From the NCBI GenBank assembly GCA_016177165.1, contig JACOVT010000038.1, forward strand, positions 1 through 26,805: 26,805 bases of DNA. Reading direction: 5' to 3'. The DNA is from Microcaldota archaeon (GTDB taxonomy: Archaea > B1Sed10-29 > JACOVT01). How positions within the stretch are numbered: the stretch's first letter is position 1; every line of letters begins with the position of its first letter. The notes under the pieces are model-generated. The model made no database searches. It was not told where the DNA came from and saw only the letters and a list, made by a program, of their open reading frames with translations. The translations under genes were made by a program, and so were the position numbers. Below, piece by piece: positions 8,084-16,040 of the stretch.

Positions 8084-8988
8084 TAGCCCATGACCAGCCA
8101 CGTCCCGGCAAATATGAGCACCGCGGCCGCGGCCTTGAGGGCCAGCGTGCGTCGGTCGAACTCCTCCTTGAGCAGGTGGGGGAAAAAGCGCGTGAAGCCC
8201 ACAAGCACGAATATGAGTATGATCGGCTGGATCGCCGAGATAGAGATCACTACCGAGGCGGATGCGAGCTTGAACGCCTCGTAGGTGGCGAATGCTATTA
8301 TTACCTCGAGCGTTGACATGAGCACCACGACTGCGGTCCAGCTGTGTGGGGTTCCGTGCATCTCGCGCCTGAATGTTTGGAGAATGCTGGGAACGAGCAG
8401 CATTGCAAGCAGGGCGGCAGTTCCGGATCCGAGCGTCCAGAAGATGACGCTGGCCGGCTCGAACACGCCGATTATTGACTTGGTGTAGACCAGGTAGCCT
8501 CCCCAAATGATGTTTCGCACGATCATTATTGGAAGCACTTTCGAGACCCTGCCGTTTCTGTTTTTCTTGCGCGACTCCGAGTGCCTGTATGAGGCTGCCA
8601 AGGCGCTGATGGTGAGCAGGCCTATCCCGGCGTAGACGTGGAGGGCGAGCGCCTCGCCCAAAAAGATTGCTGACAGTATTGCCGTGAAAACCGGCAGCGT
8701 GTAAACAAGGGAGACGACGCGGCTGGCCTCCTCGTTTTTCATCGAGTAGTACCACATGTAGCTGACAATCGCTTCCAGCACCCCGAAGACGGCCAGAATG
8801 GAGATTATGGTGGTGTCTGTTTTGATTGGAAGCAGCAGCGGGATTGCCAGCAGGGCTGGTATGCCAGCGGCATAGTACGCTATCTGGTATGTCAGCGGGC
8901 TGATCTTCCTAGAAATCAGTATTTTGTTTGCCGTGTTAACAACGGCATACAAGAGCGGCCGCACCAATGCAAGCAAAAACCAATTCAT
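8083..8988 (-). CDS. DMT/EamA-family membrane transporter
   Basis: The 301-aa protein has about ten hydrophobic helices arranged as two similar halves, the plan of EamA (drug/metabolite transporter) proteins. Typical family-like stretches are the N-terminal LYAVVNTANKILISRK, a middle helix with EASRVVSLVYTLPVFTAILS followed by LGEAL, and its counterpart in the second half, ASVVISISAIQPIILIFV. The substrate cannot be told from sequence. The second half has FFPHLLKEEFDRR between helices where the first half has the shorter LGEAL loop. It lies between the basic protein/dph2 operon and tRNA-Trp, with 75 nt before the tRNA 3' end. Confidence 0.88.
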   Translation of the reverse strand: MNWFLLALVRPLLYAVVNTANKILISRKISPLTYQIAYYAAGIPALLAIPLLLPIKTDTTIISILAVFGVLEAIVSYMWYYSMKNEEASRVVSLVYTLPVFTAILSAIFLGEALALHVYAGIGLLTISALAASYRHSESRKKNRNGRVSKVLPIMIVRNIIWGGYLVYTKSIIGVFEPASVIFWTLGSGTAALLAMLLVPSILQTFRREMHGTPHSWTAVVVLMSTLEVIIAFATYEAFKLASASVVISISAIQPIILIFVLVGFTRFFPHLLKEEFDRRTLALKAAAAVLIFAGTWLVMG

Positions 8989-9055
8989 CGTTACACACCA
9001 TTTTTGGTCAAGCTTTTTTCAAGACAGGCACGACAGCGATCATGCCTTAATAGTG

Positions 9056-9060
9056 AAAAA
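9056..9060 (-). terminator. T5 run after tRNA-Trp
   Basis: Read on the minus strand, five T follow the encoded CCA by 3 nt. Short U runs of this kind end many archaeal transcripts. Confidence 0.5.
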
Positions 9061-9063
9061 GGT

Positions 9064-9324
9064 TGGTGGGGTCACTGGGATTTGAACCCAGACTGTTAGG
9101 TTTCGCCAATATCATTCCGCGCGAGCGCGGTCAGCGCTCCAGAGATTGTTCCGCGAAGACGCAAGCGCTTTTGGTAAAGCTTTTCTCGACCAAGGAGCGT
9201 CATCGGAGAAGCAAAGCTTCTCCGTGATCTCGACGAAGCTCTGCTTCGTCGCAGACGCAAGCGCGACTTCATAGCGGAAAAGGTTTCTGGAGCCTAACGT
9301 GCTGCCAGGTTACACCATAACCCC
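9064..9324 (-). tRNA. tRNA-Trp(CCA) with intron at position 37/38
   Basis: Exons are 9287-9324 and 9064-9101, joined after removal of 185 nt. The acceptor stem is GGGGTTA with TGACCCC, the discriminator is A and CCA is encoded. The D stem is GTGT/GCAC, the anticodon stem TTAGG/CCTAA, the loop CTCCAGA with anticodon CCA, and the T arm CTGGG TTCAAAT CCCAG. All stems pair fully apart from G-T wobbles. The splice region fits a relaxed bulge-helix-bulge: CTCC then AG^A on the 5' side, and GGCG then AA^A on the 3' side, with one mismatch in the 4-bp helix. A TATA box (GATTTAAAG, 9349-9357) lies about 27 bp before the 5' end. Confidence 0.93.
9102..9286 (-). other. tRNA-Trp intron, 185 nt, rich in perfect hairpins
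   Basis: It contains two 9-bp perfect stems with 3-nt loops (9204-9224 and 9231-9251), a GC-only stem at 9117-9130 (CCGCGC/GCGCGG) and a 12-nt direct repeat AGACGCAAGCGC at 9157-9168 and 9253-9264. No protein-coding frame is convincing. Confidence 0.85.
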
Positions 9325-9348
9325 GCTGCTTGGATTATGTCTTACAGC

Positions 9349-9357
9349 GATTTAAAG
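9349..9357 (-). promoter_or_regulatory. TATA box of tRNA-Trp
   Basis: CTTTAAATC on the minus strand is centred about 28 bp before the tRNA 5' end. It overlaps the boundary of the upstream Lrp gene, whose stop is at 9360. Confidence 0.55.
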
Positions 9358-9359
9358 CC

Positions 9360-9848
9360 CTATTTTAACCACACGGCATTGGTGTCCTTTGCCTCATAGA
9401 ACGAGAAGAACGTGAGCGTCCTGCCGACTTCTGGCGCGTTCCAAAGCGTGTCCACCACCCACGAGCCGATCTCGCGCTCGTTTGCTCCGCGCACCTTTAG
9501 TATGACGTCCCACTCGCCGGTAACCACATGGGCTTCCTCCACTTCTGGTAGTTGGGCGAGAGAATCGCCGATGTTTTTTGGTTTGATCCTGTCTCGCTTT
9601 GAGAACGGCCTCGGCACCCGCCTGACCAACACGAATGCAGTTGTCGGCATGCCTACCTTGTAGTGGTCCACTATTGCCGAGAATCCCTTGATTATTCCGG
9701 TTTCCACAAGCTTCCTGATCCGCTGGTGGACTGTCGTCGCAGGCATCTTGAGCTTGCGTCCCAATTCTCTCGTTGACTGCCTGCAGTTCTTCTGCAGTTC
9801 TTCCAGTATGGTCTTATCAGCCTCATCTAAATTGTACAAAAATATCAC
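9360..9848 (-). CDS. Lrp/AsnC-family transcriptional regulator
   Basis: This is a DNA-binding regulator of the leucine-responsive/feast-famine type. Residues about 5-65 form the AsnC helix-turn-helix (LDEADKTILEELQKNCRQST, then KMPATTVHQRIRKLVETGIIKG). Residues about 70-155 form the RAM ligand-binding and oligomerisation domain, with EEAHVVTGEWDVILKV. At 162 aa the length is normal. The start is uncertain: GTG at 9848 gives the longest form. TTG at 9839 has GGTGAT 4 nt upstream and would begin at YNLDEADK, which matches the usual start of the family better. A perfect palindrome lies just upstream, which suggests autoregulation. The ligand and targets are unknown; the adjacent protease gene is a possible target. 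Confidence 0.92.
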   Translation of the reverse strand: MIFLYNLDEADKTILEELQKNCRQSTRELGRKLKMPATTVHQRIRKLVETGIIKGFSAIVDHYKVGMPTTAFVLVRRVPRPFSKRDRIKPKNIGDSLAQLPEVEEAHVVTGEWDVILKVRGANEREIGSWVVDTLWNAPEVGRTLTFFSFYEAKDTNAVWLK

Positions 9849-9853
9849 CCATT

Positions 9854-9870
9854 AACGTACAATGTACGTT
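9854..9870. promoter_or_regulatory. Palindromic operator upstream of the Lrp gene
   Basis: AACGTACAATGTACGTT is a perfect 8-1-8 palindrome. It lies right before the start of the Lrp gene and about 26 bp downstream of the TATA-like box at 9884-9893, so it would cover the transcription start. That is a classic position for repression by the gene's own product. Confidence 0.65.
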
Positions 9871-9883
9871 TAAGTGGCTATAT

Positions 9884-9893
9884 GTATATAAAT
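9884..9893 (-). promoter_or_regulatory. TATA box of the Lrp gene
   Basis: The minus strand reads ATTTATATAC. It predicts transcription start near 9862, inside the palindrome at 9854-9870. Confidence 0.55.
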
Positions 9894-9921
9894 CTTACTG
9901 GTTGGTGGTTAAAAAAGCAAA

Positions 9922-9932
9922 CATTAATATAT
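9922..9932 (+). promoter_or_regulatory. TATA box of the subtilase gene
   Basis: CATTAATATAT is centred about 25 bp before the ATG at 9952. That spacing matches a leaderless start there rather than at the in-frame ATG at 9931, which overlaps the box. Confidence 0.55.
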
Positions 9933-9951
9933 GGGTTGTTCATATATCATC

Positions 9952-12900
9952 ATGGCCGGCTGGACCGCCACCCATTCGAGCCTTGCCTTCGTCAATCTTG
10001 TAGGGCTCCTTCTGGTCTTTTGCCTGATTGTCATCGGCTTTCTCACACCTGTTGGTGTAGCGTCACATGGAAACTCAAAGAAATCCGACCCACCTAATAT
10101 CGGTAAGGACAAGCTCTGTTCATCGCTTCCAGACTCTGGCGGGAAGTGCGATTTTCCTTTGAACAGGTCCGGCAATGTTGGAGGAACCAACCTAAAGCAG
10201 TACAACACCACTGTTCAAACAATCTACGAGTACTTGAGGATCGAGAAGCTGACCCTCAAGAACGGCAAGCCGGACGCGACCATGGAATTCTACGTCAATG
10301 GGAAGCTGAAGCTCTCGTTCAGGGCGAACAGCGCTTCCGCGAACAACTACTGGATTGATGGAAACAAGCTCAAGGTAAGGCAGCAAGTCAAGCTACCCCC
10401 GGGAAACAACCTTCTGGCCGTCAGGGTGGTTGACAACTTCGCCAGCACATCGGCGCAAAAGGATATGGCATACGTTTTCTACCCAAATCACGCCCCAACA
10501 TTGCAAATGGTTACCCCGTCCAACAAAGACTATTGGAGCGGAACCAAAACAATCAAGTGGGATGCCAAGGATATAGACGACGACCCGCTGGCATTCACCG
10601 TGGAATACTCAACAGATGGAAAAACATTCACCACGCTAGCGGCAAACATTGCAGATAGCAGGTACGTCTGGGACACCAAGAGTGTTCCAGACAACGACTC
10701 GTACACGATCAGAGTTGCGGTTTCTGACGGAATGGCCAAGGTCGCCAACTTCACCACGCTTACGGTAGACAACATGCCACCAAAGGTGGCGCTGGCGCTC
10801 GAGCCGCTGCTTTCAGAGTACCTTGTTACCTCACCCCTGCCGGTAGAACACTTTGAGGCCGACCCGCAAGTCAGCGGCAAGCCTTCCGGGATTGCTTCCA
10901 CGTCATGGGACATCGACGGTATGGCCATGCAGGACATGAATATTAGTGACTGGATCGGCAAGCACAAACTAACCCTTACAATAGCAGACCGCGCAGGCAA
11001 CAAGAACTCCGCTTCTGTCGAGTTTGTTGGTATCACTCCTGAAGGCTGCACTACTATTGATTGCGGCGAACAGGCTGCATTGGAAGCCAATTCTAATGGC
11101 AAGATGTTCAAGGGCGCTACTGTGAAAACCACTGCCCAAGAACTGCAGGCTCTCCAAGAGGCCGCATCACAGCAGCCGCACACCCTCCTTCTAAGGTCTG
11201 GAAGCTTTACACCTGGGAAGGGAATAGATGACGCGCTTTCAAAAAAGAACGGAAGCGATGGTTACACATACGCGTACTTAATGTTCAACAAAACAGCTTC
11301 AAGCGCTGACTTAGACTCGCTGCGCTCGTTGGGCGTCAAGCTGCTCAGCTCGCATGACTATTACTCATATTCGGCCCGGATTCCTATGCAGAACATTTCA
11401 AAGATAGCCGGCCTGAACTCGATTTACTGGATGGGATACCTGCCAGCCGACTACAAGCTAGACCCAGTTCTGCAGAAAGCCCTAGACCCGAACAAGACTT
11501 TCGACGATGCCACGAATGAGAACTACAAGCTGTTTGAGGACTATCTCAAAGCAAACGGCCTATCGCTCGACAACATTACGGTATCGGTTAGCACATACCA
11601 GCTCGACCTCTCTGGCGACTTTGGCGAGAAGCTCGGGCAGGCGGGCCTTACCGGCGAACACGAGGATGAAACTCTGGCCGTATTCTATGGCACTGCGAGC
11701 ATTGATGCAGCCAAAAAGATGGCTGGCCTCGGGTTTGTAAACTACGTTAATGTTGTTCTGGGCGGGTCAACGGCGTTGCTCGAAAGCTCGCCAACGATCG
11801 GAGCGGACTATCTTAGCTTCGTCAACGGTCAGATAATGAACGGCGCAGGTGTGCGCGTCGGCATAATAGACAGCGGCTATGACAATGATCACCCATGGCT
11901 GCCGAATTATGGTTCCTGCAGGAACTTCTTGGACAACAATAACGACTGTTCTGACACCCACGGCCATGGAAATTACGTTGCAGGCATCCTGCTGGGACAG
12001 GACGCTAGGCATAGAGGGATAGCCTATGGTGTAACTGGCCCGAAAATAGCCAAGGTGACAGACTCGAGCGGAAACTTCAATGATGCGACAGTGCTTTCTG
12101 CAATGGACTGGATGGCCCAAGACCCGGTTCCGAGCGTGGTGAGCGTTAGTCTTGCAGATCCCATGTTGAAGTGCACTGGCACGGACGACCTAAGCAGACG
12201 GTTGGACAGCAAGGTGTCACAAAACGGCCAAGTGTATGTTGTTGCTGCCGGAAACAACGGCAATATTGGCGCTCAAAGGGTAGGCATGCCGGGGTGTGCC
12301 AAGAACGCAATAACAGTTGGAGCCACCACTGACTACGACACAACCGACTCGGTATGGATGGAAAGCCAACGGGGAAGCAGCTATGGGCCTACAGGGGATG
12401 GAAGGATAAAGCCAGACCTGGTGGCTCCGGGCTGCCTGATTGAGTCGGCGTGGATGAACGGCGGGTCATACGCTGATTGCGGGACCAGCGCCGCCGCGCC
12501 CCACGTTTCTGGCGTGGTGGCAACGCTATTGCAGCACTACGACTGGCTGCACGGGTACCCGGAGCTTGTCAAAGCGCTGCTAATGGCGACCTCAATAAAC
12601 AGTCAATCATGGCCCATTAACAAGTACGGGGCTGGGAAAGTCGACGCGCTGGCAGCAAACTGGTTGTTTGACTACCAGTCTGGTTACAGGTGGAAAACGG
12701 GCTACGGCACGTTTACCGACACTGACCATTGGCACCACTTGGATTTAGTAGTACCATCGGACGCCGCCAAGCTGGTCATTTACCTCACTTGGATGGAACC
12801 GCCCGCGGACGCCGCAAGCGACCATGCCGTGCTGAACAACCTCGACTTGTACTTGGACAGGGAACCATTGCAGGATTCTGGCAACGGTTATGATTGGGAT

Positions 12901-14313
12901 TGGAAATCAGAGTCGTTCAAAGACAATGTGGAGCGGATAATAGTCAATTCCCCCAGTTCCGGCAATTACCAGATAAAGATATTCCCTGTCTCTCTGGATG
13001 TCGGCAGGGCGCCTACCCAGAAGTATGCGGTGGCGTACATGATCGTGAGGGGTCCCACATCACCTTCCCTCGATGTCGGCGTGGACGCGCCCAGCGTGGT
13101 GAATGCTGGCCAATCGTTCACTTTCAAGGCCACGCTTGCCCCGGCGTCATACATGGCATCAGGGGTATACTCTAAGATAACAGTGCCGCAGGATGTTTTG
13201 ATACAGTCAGCCACTACCACGCGCAAGGATGGCACTGTGCGTCACTATGACGGCGCTGCCGGAGTCAACCTTGGAAACATACTATTCTATACTGGTTACG
13301 AACGTACTGTAACATGGTCGTTGAGCGCCAGCTCGTATGGCCAAAAGACCATCAGCTTGGATGTCTGCGGTAGCAACTCTGACTGCCGCGTTGTTGAAAC
13401 AACCGTGAGGGTGAACGCGCCGCCGGCAGCCGGTTTTACGTTCTCTCCAGCCAGCCCGACCACAGCAGACTCTGTACTATTTACAGACACTTCAACAGAC
13501 GACGCTGGCGTGGCATCTTGGAGCTGGAGCTTCGGGGACGGCTCGTCGTCAAGCGAGCGCAACCCATTCCACAGGTACGCGAGCGCAGGCGCCTATTCGG
13601 TAACGCTGACAGTAACGGATGGGAGCGGCGCCACAAGCACCAAAAGCACCCAGATTTCCGTTTCCGACCCCGTAACGCCGCCACCTCCGCCACCAGAAAC
13701 ACTTCTTTCAGAAGACTTTGAGGATGGAAACGCGAACGGGTGGAACTCCCTATCCGGCTCGATGAGTGTCATTGCCGGAAACCTTGATGGTTCTGGCAGC
13801 TATGTCCTAAAGGTCACTTCGGATGGAGACACGCCTTCCGGCGTCCTATACTCCGGCGGCACTGGTTGGCTGAACTATAATATTGACGTGCAGTTTAGGG
13901 AGATAGAAACCAACGATCCGGGCGGCGACCCTTTGGGATCCGACCCCAACACTTATGTCAATGTTTACTTCTACCAACAGTCGGCCTCAAATGCAAACAA
14001 TGGGTATAAGCTGCACATTCGAGGAAGGCAAGGAACCACTTCTCTCTTTAAGGTAGTAAATGGGGCTGATACTCAACTTATTACGACCTGTGGCTCGTTC
14101 GACCAGAATCAGCTGCGAAAGATAAAAATCAAGACAACACCCGCGGCAATAGAATACGTGATTACAGACCATAATGGAAACAGTTGTTACAGCGGACTTC
14201 CAATCGAAGACTCCACATTCAGGAGTGGTGCGGTTGGTGTTGCCGCCCATACGGGGGTTGCCGGGACTTATGTCACGACATTGTTTGACAACATTGTTGT
14301 CAAACCCAACTAG
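9952..14313 (+). CDS. Large cell-surface subtilisin-like serine protease with PKD and beta-sandwich domains
   Basis: The 1453-aa protein starts with one hydrophobic helix (about residues 10-35), a signal peptide or membrane anchor. Residues about 70-380 hold Ig/FN3-like repeats (NHAPTLQMVTP and after). Residues about 440-630 look like a fervidolysin-type propeptide (YAYLMFNKTA, SARIPMQNISKIAG). The S8 catalytic domain has Asp640 in GIIDSG, His672 in HGNYVAG, the oxyanion Asn768 in AAGNNG and Ser846 in GTSAAAPHVSG, all intact. A beta-rich domain follows. Then come a PKD domain (about 1157-1238, WSFGDG), a Pro run and a LamG/concanavalin-like domain (about 1252-1453). It probably degrades or processes proteins outside the cell. 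The start at 9952 is chosen by TATA spacing. The next gene encodes a protein with a similar terminal fold. Confidence 0.93.
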   Translation: MAGWTATHSSLAFVNLVGLLLVFCLIVIGFLTPVGVASHGNSKKSDPPNIGKDKLCSSLPDSGGKCDFPLNRSGNVGGTNLKQYNTTVQTIYEYLRIEKLTLKNGKPDATMEFYVNGKLKLSFRANSASANNYWIDGNKLKVRQQVKLPPGNNLLAVRVVDNFASTSAQKDMAYVFYPNHAPTLQMVTPSNKDYWSGTKTIKWDAKDIDDDPLAFTVEYSTDGKTFTTLAANIADSRYVWDTKSVPDNDSYTIRVAVSDGMAKVANFTTLTVDNMPPKVALALEPLLSEYLVTSPLPVEHFEADPQVSGKPSGIASTSWDIDGMAMQDMNISDWIGKHKLTLTIADRAGNKNSASVEFVGITPEGCTTIDCGEQAALEANSNGKMFKGATVKTTAQELQALQEAASQQPHTLLLRSGSFTPGKGIDDALSKKNGSDGYTYAYLMFNKTASSADLDSLRSLGVKLLSSHDYYSYSARIPMQNISKIAGLNSIYWMGYLPADYKLDPVLQKALDPNKTFDDATNENYKLFEDYLKANGLSLDNITVSVSTYQLDLSGDFGEKLGQAGLTGEHEDETLAVFYGTASIDAAKKMAGLGFVNYVNVVLGGSTALLESSPTIGADYLSFVNGQIMNGAGVRVGIIDSGYDNDHPWLPNYGSCRNFLDNNNDCSDTHGHGNYVAGILLGQDARHRGIAYGVTGPKIAKVTDSSGNFNDATVLSAMDWMAQDPVPSVVSVSLADPMLKCTGTDDLSRRLDSKVSQNGQVYVVAAGNNGNIGAQRVGMPGCAKNAITVGATTDYDTTDSVWMESQRGSSYGPTGDGRIKPDLVAPGCLIESAWMNGGSYADCGTSAAAPHVSGVVATLLQHYDWLHGYPELVKALLMATSINSQSWPINKYGAGKVDALAANWLFDYQSGYRWKTGYGTFTDTDHWHHLDLVVPSDAAKLVIYLTWMEPPADAASDHAVLNNLDLYLDREPLQDSGNGYDWDWKSESFKDNVERIIVNSPSSGNYQIKIFPVSLDVGRAPTQKYAVAYMIVRGPTSPSLDVGVDAPSVVNAGQSFTFKATLAPASYMASGVYSKITVPQDVLIQSATTTRKDGTVRHYDGAAGVNLGNILFYTGYERTVTWSLSASSYGQKTISLDVCGSNSDCRVVETTVRVNAPPAAGFTFSPASPTTADSVLFTDTSTDDAGVASWSWSFGDGSSSSERNPFHRYASAGAYSVTLTVTDGSGATSTKSTQISVSDPVTPPPPPPETLLSEDFEDGNANGWNSLSGSMSVIAGNLDGSGSYVLKVTSDGDTPSGVLYSGGTGWLNYNIDVQFREIETNDPGGDPLGSDPNTYVNVYFYQQSASNANNGYKLHIRGRQGTTSLFKVVNGADTQLITTCGSFDQNQLRKIKIKTTPAAIEYVITDHNGNSCYSGLPIEDSTFRSGAVGVAAHTGVAGTYVTTLFDNIVVKPN

Positions 14314-14330
14314 GTTTGCGCGAATGGCGT

Positions 14331-14340
14331 TCTTTTTAAG
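14331..14340 (+). promoter_or_regulatory. TATA box of the beta-sandwich protein gene
   Basis: TCTTTTTAAG is centred about 29 bp before the ATG at 14365, so this gene can be transcribed apart from the protease. The preceding T run may also help end the protease transcript. Confidence 0.45.
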
Positions 14341-14364
14341 GTGCTGCCTGCCTAAGTTGGGTTG

Positions 14365-15021
14365 ATGGCGCGTCCAATGGTGGTATCGTGGGAGGCTTTC
14401 CCGCGAGCAGTGCTGTTCGCCATCATGCTGCTTTTCTTGGCTGTTGTCGCCTACGTGAGCATGGGCACTGGCGGCTGGGTAACGTACAACGCCGACATGC
14501 TCCCTAACGAGTCCGGCTGGATGCTAAGCACATACAGCAAGGACCCGAACCTGCAGACGATACGTGAGGGGGTTCTGGATTATTTGAAGCCGGTCGCTGC
14601 CCACCACTATACCTACCGGAATGTTGGCGATCTTAGCAACGCGGCCGGCACGATCTTGGAGGCAAGGGTTAGGGTGGTGCAAGGCGGGATGAGCCCTGGT
14701 TATGCGGAGGTTCCGCCGTTCTATTATGGGGCTTATTTGGCCATAAGTGACGGTTCCAAGCACGCCGGGCTTTCAGTGGGGGATGGATACGTGCAGCTTG
14801 GCAGGCAGCTCTTCAAGCTGGACACGTTGGGAGGCTTCCACACCTACCGGTTGGAGTTGAAGGGCAATCTTGCCAGTGCATACGTTGACGGCAAGCTCGT
14901 GGCTGCCTCGATACCGGTTGACTCCGGCGACAAGAGGATAGAATGGGGTGTTTCTTCCAGCAGCAACACCGGCTATGCCGAGTCGCTGTGGGATTACGTG
15001 AAGTACAAGATAGGCATTTGA
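14365..15021 (+). CDS. Membrane-anchored protein with LamG/concanavalin-like domain
   Basis: The product is 218 aa. Residues about 12-33 form one hydrophobic helix (AVLFAIMLLFLAVVAYVSMG), and the remainder is predicted outside the cell. The C-terminal two thirds is beta-rich. It ends with a pattern common in LamG-type sandwiches: FHTYRLELKGNLASAYVDGK, a strand-turn-strand with a short D-G-K turn, then a final W-D-Y-V-K strand. The same kind of fold ends the protease 51 nt upstream, so the two may act together or bind the same surface ligand. I do not know its exact function. The ATG at 14365 fits the TATA spacing; a TTG directly before it is rejected. Confidence 0.8.
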   Translation: MARPMVVSWEAFPRAVLFAIMLLFLAVVAYVSMGTGGWVTYNADMLPNESGWMLSTYSKDPNLQTIREGVLDYLKPVAAHHYTYRNVGDLSNAAGTILEARVRVVQGGMSPGYAEVPPFYYGAYLAISDGSKHAGLSVGDGYVQLGRQLFKLDTLGGFHTYRLELKGNLASAYVDGKLVAASIPVDSGDKRIEWGVSSSSNTGYAESLWDYVKYKIGI

Positions 15022-15056
15022 ATAGCTAGCCTCCAGCGCCTCATTTGACAACTTGG

Positions 15057-15086
15057 AGCGAATTGTGGTTCGCTGGCGTTCGAATC
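15057..15086 (-). ncRNA. tRNA-Arg downstream element: hairpin plus TTCGAA box
   Basis: On the plus strand it reads AGCGAA, loop TTGTGG, TTCGCT, a GGC spacer, then GTTCGAATC. It starts 3 nt beyond the tRNA CCA. A near copy lies at 26751-26791 beside another tRNA-like 3' end, with paired changes in the stem. Its role is unknown; it could be a processing or termination signal. Confidence 0.5.
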
Positions 15087-15089
15087 GTG

Positions 15090-15233
15090 TGGCGGGCCTG
15101 GAGGGATTCGAACCCCCGACCACCGGCTCTCTCCAGTTTTCCCAGGTTTTTCCCGACTTGCGAGCGCAAGCGAGCGACACCGCGGAAAAAGCTGTAGGAC
15201 GCCGCTGCTCTATCCAGGCTGAGCTACAGGCCC
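15090..15233 (-). tRNA. tRNA-Arg(CCU) with intron at position 37/38
   Basis: Exons are 15195-15233 and 15090-15128, with a 66-nt intron between. The acceptor stem GGGCCTG/CAGGCCC pairs fully, the discriminator is G and CCA is encoded. The D stem is GCTC/GAGC and the T arm GGGGG TTCGAAT CCCTC. The anticodon stem GCGGC/GCCGG pairs in four of five positions, with a G-G at 27-43. The loop reads GTCCTA with anticodon CCT. Position 32 is G, which is unusual. Splice sites fit a bulge-helix-bulge with GTCC opposite GGAG (three of four pairs). A TATA box lies at 15256-15264, about 27 bp before the 5' end. Confidence 0.9.
15129..15194 (-). other. tRNA-Arg intron, 66 nt
   Basis: An A/T-rich inner helix (AGCTTTTT with AAAAACCT-type partners) extends the splice-site structure. 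A perfect 6-bp hairpin CTTGCG/CGCAAG lies at 15157-15170. Confidence 0.8.
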
Positions 15234-15255
15234 GCAAATAGGTTTGGTTTGCCTG

Positions 15256-15264
15256 CTTTAAATG
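15256..15264 (-). promoter_or_regulatory. TATA box of tRNA-Arg
   Basis: Minus strand CATTTAAAG, centred about 27 bp before the tRNA 5' end, the same spacing as for tRNA-Trp. Confidence 0.6.
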
Positions 15265-15277
15265 AGAATGTAGGCTG

Positions 15278-16027
15278 CTAGAGCAGCAGGTTCTTGAAGT
15301 TCTGCGCCACGTAGGGGGACTGGATCCATGCGCCGATTTCCTGCTTTTCCTCCTCTGGCGTGAGGAACAGCATCACGTGGTCGTCGACTATCATCATCCT
15401 GTGCAGGTCGCTCTTTTTCACGACTTCTCCCACGTGTCTTGCCCGCTTTTCGAGCAGGTCGTCCGCTAGTGGAGAGATTATGCTTATCTTGACTCCGCGT
15501 TTCTTTGCGCTAAGGAGGGTGTCCTCATATGCCGCGAGCTTGCGCTTGAGCCCTGCCGGGGATGATGCTATTAGTATGGAGCTGTGCGCGTTCTGTATGA
15601 GCGACTCGATCTTGGCGTGTATGTTTTCAGAGTCGCGGAGCACCCAGACGAAGTCGCCTGAGTCGGCTTGCTGCTGCGAGGTATCGAGGAGGCGTACGTG
15701 TTCGGTGAGTTGGGTGCGTATCTTGTCCATTTCTGACAGTTCTTTTTGGAAGTCCCGCTGCCTGAACTCCTTTAGAGAAGAGAAGGCTTCGCTCACGGTG
15801 AGGGCGCGGAACTTGGAGGGACGTCCGGGCTGGGTGCTCACGAACCCCTTCTTTCCGAGCTTGTCAAGTACGTCATAAGTGCGCGGGCGGGGTATGCCTG
15901 CAAGGTCGCTGAGCTCTGATGCGCTCGTAGGCCCGCCGCCAAGCAGGGCCAGGTACACGCGAGATTCGTACTGGTTGAGCCCTATCCTGCGCAGTAGTGC
16001 TAGTGCGTCCCCGTTCACGAGTTTCAT
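15278..16027 (-). CDS. TrmB-family transcriptional regulator
   Basis: This is a 249-aa DNA-binding regulator. The N-terminal winged helix (about residues 7-75) has LRRIGLNQYESRVYLALLGG, SASELSDLAGIPRPRTYDVL and KGFVSTQPGRP, the typical TrmB pattern. A coiled-coil region (about 85-115) links to a C-terminal domain of the kind that binds effectors in TrmB proteins (ILIASSPAGLKRKL, VKISIISPL, HRMMIVDDHVMLFL). Sugars are the known ligands of some members; the ligand here is unknown. The start is uncertain: ATG at 16027 is only about 20 bp from the TATA core at 16043-16050, while GTG at 16018 would fit leaderless spacing. It is divergent from the NEW3 surface protein, which is the likeliest target. 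Confidence 0.9.
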   Translation of the reverse strand: MKLVNGDALALLRRIGLNQYESRVYLALLGGGPTSASELSDLAGIPRPRTYDVLDKLGKKGFVSTQPGRPSKFRALTVSEAFSSLKEFRQRDFQKELSEMDKIRTQLTEHVRLLDTSQQQADSGDFVWVLRDSENIHAKIESLIQNAHSSILIASSPAGLKRKLAAYEDTLLSAKKRGVKISIISPLADDLLEKRARHVGEVVKKSDLHRMMIVDDHVMLFLTPEEEKQEIGAWIQSPYVAQNFKNLLL

Positions 16028-16040
16028 ACTACTGGGAAGT

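Noticed and set aside
9102..9286. C/D-box guide RNA inside the tRNA-Trp intron
   Set aside because: CTGA and GATGAC-like strings occur, but I found no good C box (RTGATGA) correctly paired with a D box and no clear guide match.
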